This document shows positions 62,286 through 64,000 of a stretch of DNA of 64,000 nucleotides, one piece after another. This DNA comes from Pyrrhosoma nymphula (taxonomy: Eukaryota > Arthropoda > Insecta > Odonata > Coenagrionidae). Both the position numbers and the translations under genes were made by a program. Positions within the stretch are counted from its first letter, which is position 1; each line of letters begins with the position of its first letter. The stretch is from positions 14,468,599-14,532,598 of the forward strand of contig OY754333.1 of NCBI GenBank assembly GCA_963573305.1. The letters run 5' to 3'. The notes under the pieces were generated by a model. That model was not told the DNA's origin. It did no database searches and saw only the letters and a program-made list of their open reading frames with translations.

Positions 62286-62870
62286 CCTATTGCATTTACG
62301 GTTTTTGAAATAGAAGTCATTTTAGAATTAGCTTTGCAGGAAAAGGTTTTCAGATCGCATTATCATGGCATAAAAAATGTATGATGCCATAGCATCAAAG
62401 GATTATGGGTTCCTTCATTATAGGATTATCATGAAAATTATACGAATTGAACAAATAGCTGTGAATATGGAGGATTTCCTATGGATGGTGAAACTATTGC
62501 ATGAATGTGTGACAGAATTTCATTTTACACGATTCCAATTAATTTTCATCAATCGCATCACGTGCGAGTATTTGCCCTGAATAGTAGTGTTCCTTTTTGG
62601 ACTTTTTTCACAACCCGTAAACTTGCAAACCTTTGATTGTTATTTTGCAATTTTCCAATCTTTCGTAACCACCCACTCCATCAATTTTTTTATTTTATTA
62701 TCTAGGGCCTCGTATGCCATCGGCGGTTTAAAAGAATATTATGAAATATTTAATTATCTTGCTTCTACATTAACTTCTATCGACAGGGTATATGATGCTG
62801 ATTTGAAACGGACCATTTTATAGAAAATTTACCAGTCAAGTTCAATTATCTGGTATTTTCCCGGCGTACG
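62286..62870. other. AT-rich non-coding DNA
   Basis: Two adjacent plus-strand frames (62,377-62,580 and 62,587-62,823) have no recognisable family. Confidence 0.45.
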
Positions 62871-62874
62871 TGAA

Positions 62875-63053
62875 GTAGGAATCCTTCTTAGTTTCTACAC
62901 CGGGTCAGGCTCTTCATACTAGCCGACGTTTTGATGCCCAACTCCTGGATCGTAATTTGGATTGTTGAGTGGTGAAGATGCACGAGTTGGGCATCGAAAC
63001 GTCAGCTAGTATGAAGAGCCTGATCCGGTGGAGAACCCAAGAAGGATTCCTAC
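62875..63053. mobile_element. Foldback repeat with hammerhead-like motif
   Basis: Arms 62,875-62,945 and 62,984-63,053 are reverse complements over about 70 bp with few differences. In the right half GTGAAGA (62,972-62,978) is followed by a GATGC-GCATC hairpin, GAAAC (62,996-63,000) and GTC. The left arm carries a decayed inverted copy. The plan matches the 37.5-kb foldback, but the sequence differs. Confidence 0.7.
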
Positions 63054-63124
63054 ATAAAAGTCATATCAATGCAAATGCACAAATGAAACAGTGCAATAAT
63101 ACACACCAAAGCGGATGAAGTTGG

Positions 63125-63305
63125 CCATTAAAAAGTCATTTTTGACTTGACCAGAATTCTCTCAATCTCCCTCTGGCTAATCGGTTTCGCAGTGATTTGG
63201 AAATGGTCAGAAGGTAATCGTTCTAAAGCGACAGTGTTGGGTCTATCTTCCGCGACTGTGGCTTCGTAAGCACAATCACATCTCCTGTGCTATCTTCACT
63301 TTGAC
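63125..63305 (+). repeat. SINE body copy
   Basis: The stretch 63,190-63,295 matches 18,783-18,890 (AAAGCGACAGTGTTGGGT, TTCCGCGACTGTGGC, TCTCCTGTGCTA). The part before 63,190 is less clear. Confidence 0.65.
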
Positions 63306-63640
63306 CTGAAGACGCCTCCTGTAATTGAGGAAAAACTGTCGTCACCAAAACGCTGACACGCGCGGTTGCACCAGAGGTAAATGAATGCAACATATCAAGC
63401 AACTGCTGAAGACTTCGATCCAAATAAGCAGACTATTCTGTAAACCCAGGAAGGATTTTTTTTGCTCTCCGAAGATTCTGGTGGTTGTCTTCAGGTTTCT
63501 CAGGGGCCGAAAAACCAGATCCAGACAGAAACACCAATGCCCTGGGCAGGCGAAAAACCGACCCACACGGGACTCAAACCCGCGTCCCTCGGATTAGCAG
63601 AGTCACCAAAACAATAACAGAGAGCTACATGATTGAGAGT
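63306..63640 (-). mobile_element. tRNA-derived SINE, minus strand
   Basis: On the minus strand TAGCTCTCTGTTATTG (near 63,625) acts as an A-box-like element, and a near-perfect B box GGGTTTGAGTCCCG lies at about 63,571-63,558. The body then runs to lower coordinates. The plus-strand frame over the B box gives the peptide RDSNPRPSD, a hallmark of spurious peptides translated from SINE B boxes. Its 66- and 74-codon frames are therefore not genes. Confidence 0.7.
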
Positions 63641-63699
63641 GAACGCAATGATTAATATAATGTAATAAATTCATAATTTAGTAAAAAGGCCAGTTATAT

Positions 63700-63930
63700 G
63701 TTTAATACTCGTCTTACTTAACAATCGGTCGAACCTAACCTAGGACTTCCTCTAGGCCTACCCTGATGTTAAGCTTCTCGCATGCATTTTGACGTTTATC
63801 ACACTCCGTCAGAATATGTCTCTCAGTCAAAGGAGAATCGTCACATCGGATCCTTCGCCTCGGGAAAGACATTTGATTTGATATTTTAAATATTAAAAAA
63901 CAGCTGATGTCACCCTTTAGATAGAACAAT
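63700..63930 (-). mobile_element. LINE ORF2 C-terminal tail (I/Jockey-like)
   Basis: The minus-strand frame reads RRRIRCDDSPLTERHILTEC, then CEKLNIRVGLEEVLG. The C-x(n)-LTxxHILxEC core is the zinc-knuckle-like tail that follows the RNase H region in I- and Jockey-group LINE polyproteins, usually CxxCxxPLTVxHILxxC. Only one Cys of the first pair remains. The upstream polymerase is not within the window, which ends 70 bp further on. Confidence 0.65.
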
Positions 63931-64000
63931 TTTCAACTTAGTATCTGCAGCAGTAACAAAAATAGAATATGAAAAAACAAGGGTTGGGAAATAGTATCAA

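Noticed and set aside
63385..63597. 70-codon plus-strand frame ending RDSNPRPSD
   Set aside because: That ending is the translation of a tRNA-derived SINE B box read on the opposite strand, not a protein.
1..64000. CRISPR array, operon or prokaryotic genes
   Set aside because: No regularly spaced repeats of that type, no ribosome-binding-site-led gene series, and the repeat content is eukaryotic.

Overview
This window looks like animal nuclear DNA, most likely from an arthropod and probably an insect. It is AT-rich, has no bacterial-style gene packing, and is full of decayed LINEs, tRNA-derived SINEs, a mariner remnant and foldback repeats of a type common in insect genomes. No tool was available, so the species and all family assignments rest on motifs read by eye. 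I found no intact protein-coding gene, no true tRNA or rRNA gene and no CRISPR array. It is best read as intergenic or deep intronic DNA.

Mobile-element content, left to right. A 5'-truncated LINE with reverse transcriptase motifs and an ATT-rich 3' tail lies at about 2.97-5.35 kb. Two weak tRNA-like SINE heads lie at 9.6 and 15.9 kb. A SINE cluster with its own hairpin lies at 18.65-19.5 kb, and a perfect 51-bp-arm palindrome at 20.46 kb. A second LINE relic is at 32.4-33.45 kb. A minus-strand LINE C-terminal relic of another family is at 35.6-36.3 kb, and further pieces of that type occur at 48.4, 59.2 and 61.1 kb. A long foldback lies at 37.5-37.8 kb and a minus-strand SINE at 38.2 kb. A three-copy foldback embedded in TA microsatellites lies at 40.4-41.0 kb, followed by an internally deleted mariner at 41.07-41.84 kb. 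Further inverted or foldback pieces lie at 50.7, 56.65, 60.95 and 62.9 kb. A SINE pair and the zinc-knuckle tail of another LINE close the window at 63.1-63.9 kb. Two unclassified dispersed repeats occur as direct pairs: about 235 bp at 51.9/54.1 kb and about 130 bp at 48.0/49.3 kb.

Between the repeats the DNA alternates between long AT-rich stretches and short GC-rich islets of 0.3-1.2 kb with strong purine/pyrimidine strand asymmetry (near 2.2, 9, 16.2, 23.6, 28.4, 29.8, 31.7, 37, 42.6, 44.7, 46, 49.8, 51.6, 54.6 and 58.4 kb). Long open frames in the islets are largely by-products of composition. Several hold G-runs that could form quadruplexes; those at 47.9, 54.6 and 61.9 kb are rich in CpG and are the best places to look for promoters. 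Two weak exon candidates (47,252-47,320 plus; 13,404-13,601 minus) are listed at low confidence.

The most unusual pattern is a shared architecture in at least five loci (37.7, 40.65, 50.8, 61.0 and 63.0 kb): a CTGANGA-like heptamer, a hairpin, then GAAA(C). Four of them are arranged head-to-head as inverted pairs. This resembles the hammerhead-type termini known from Penelope-like elements, but the base-pair register is imperfect, so catalytic activity is doubtful.
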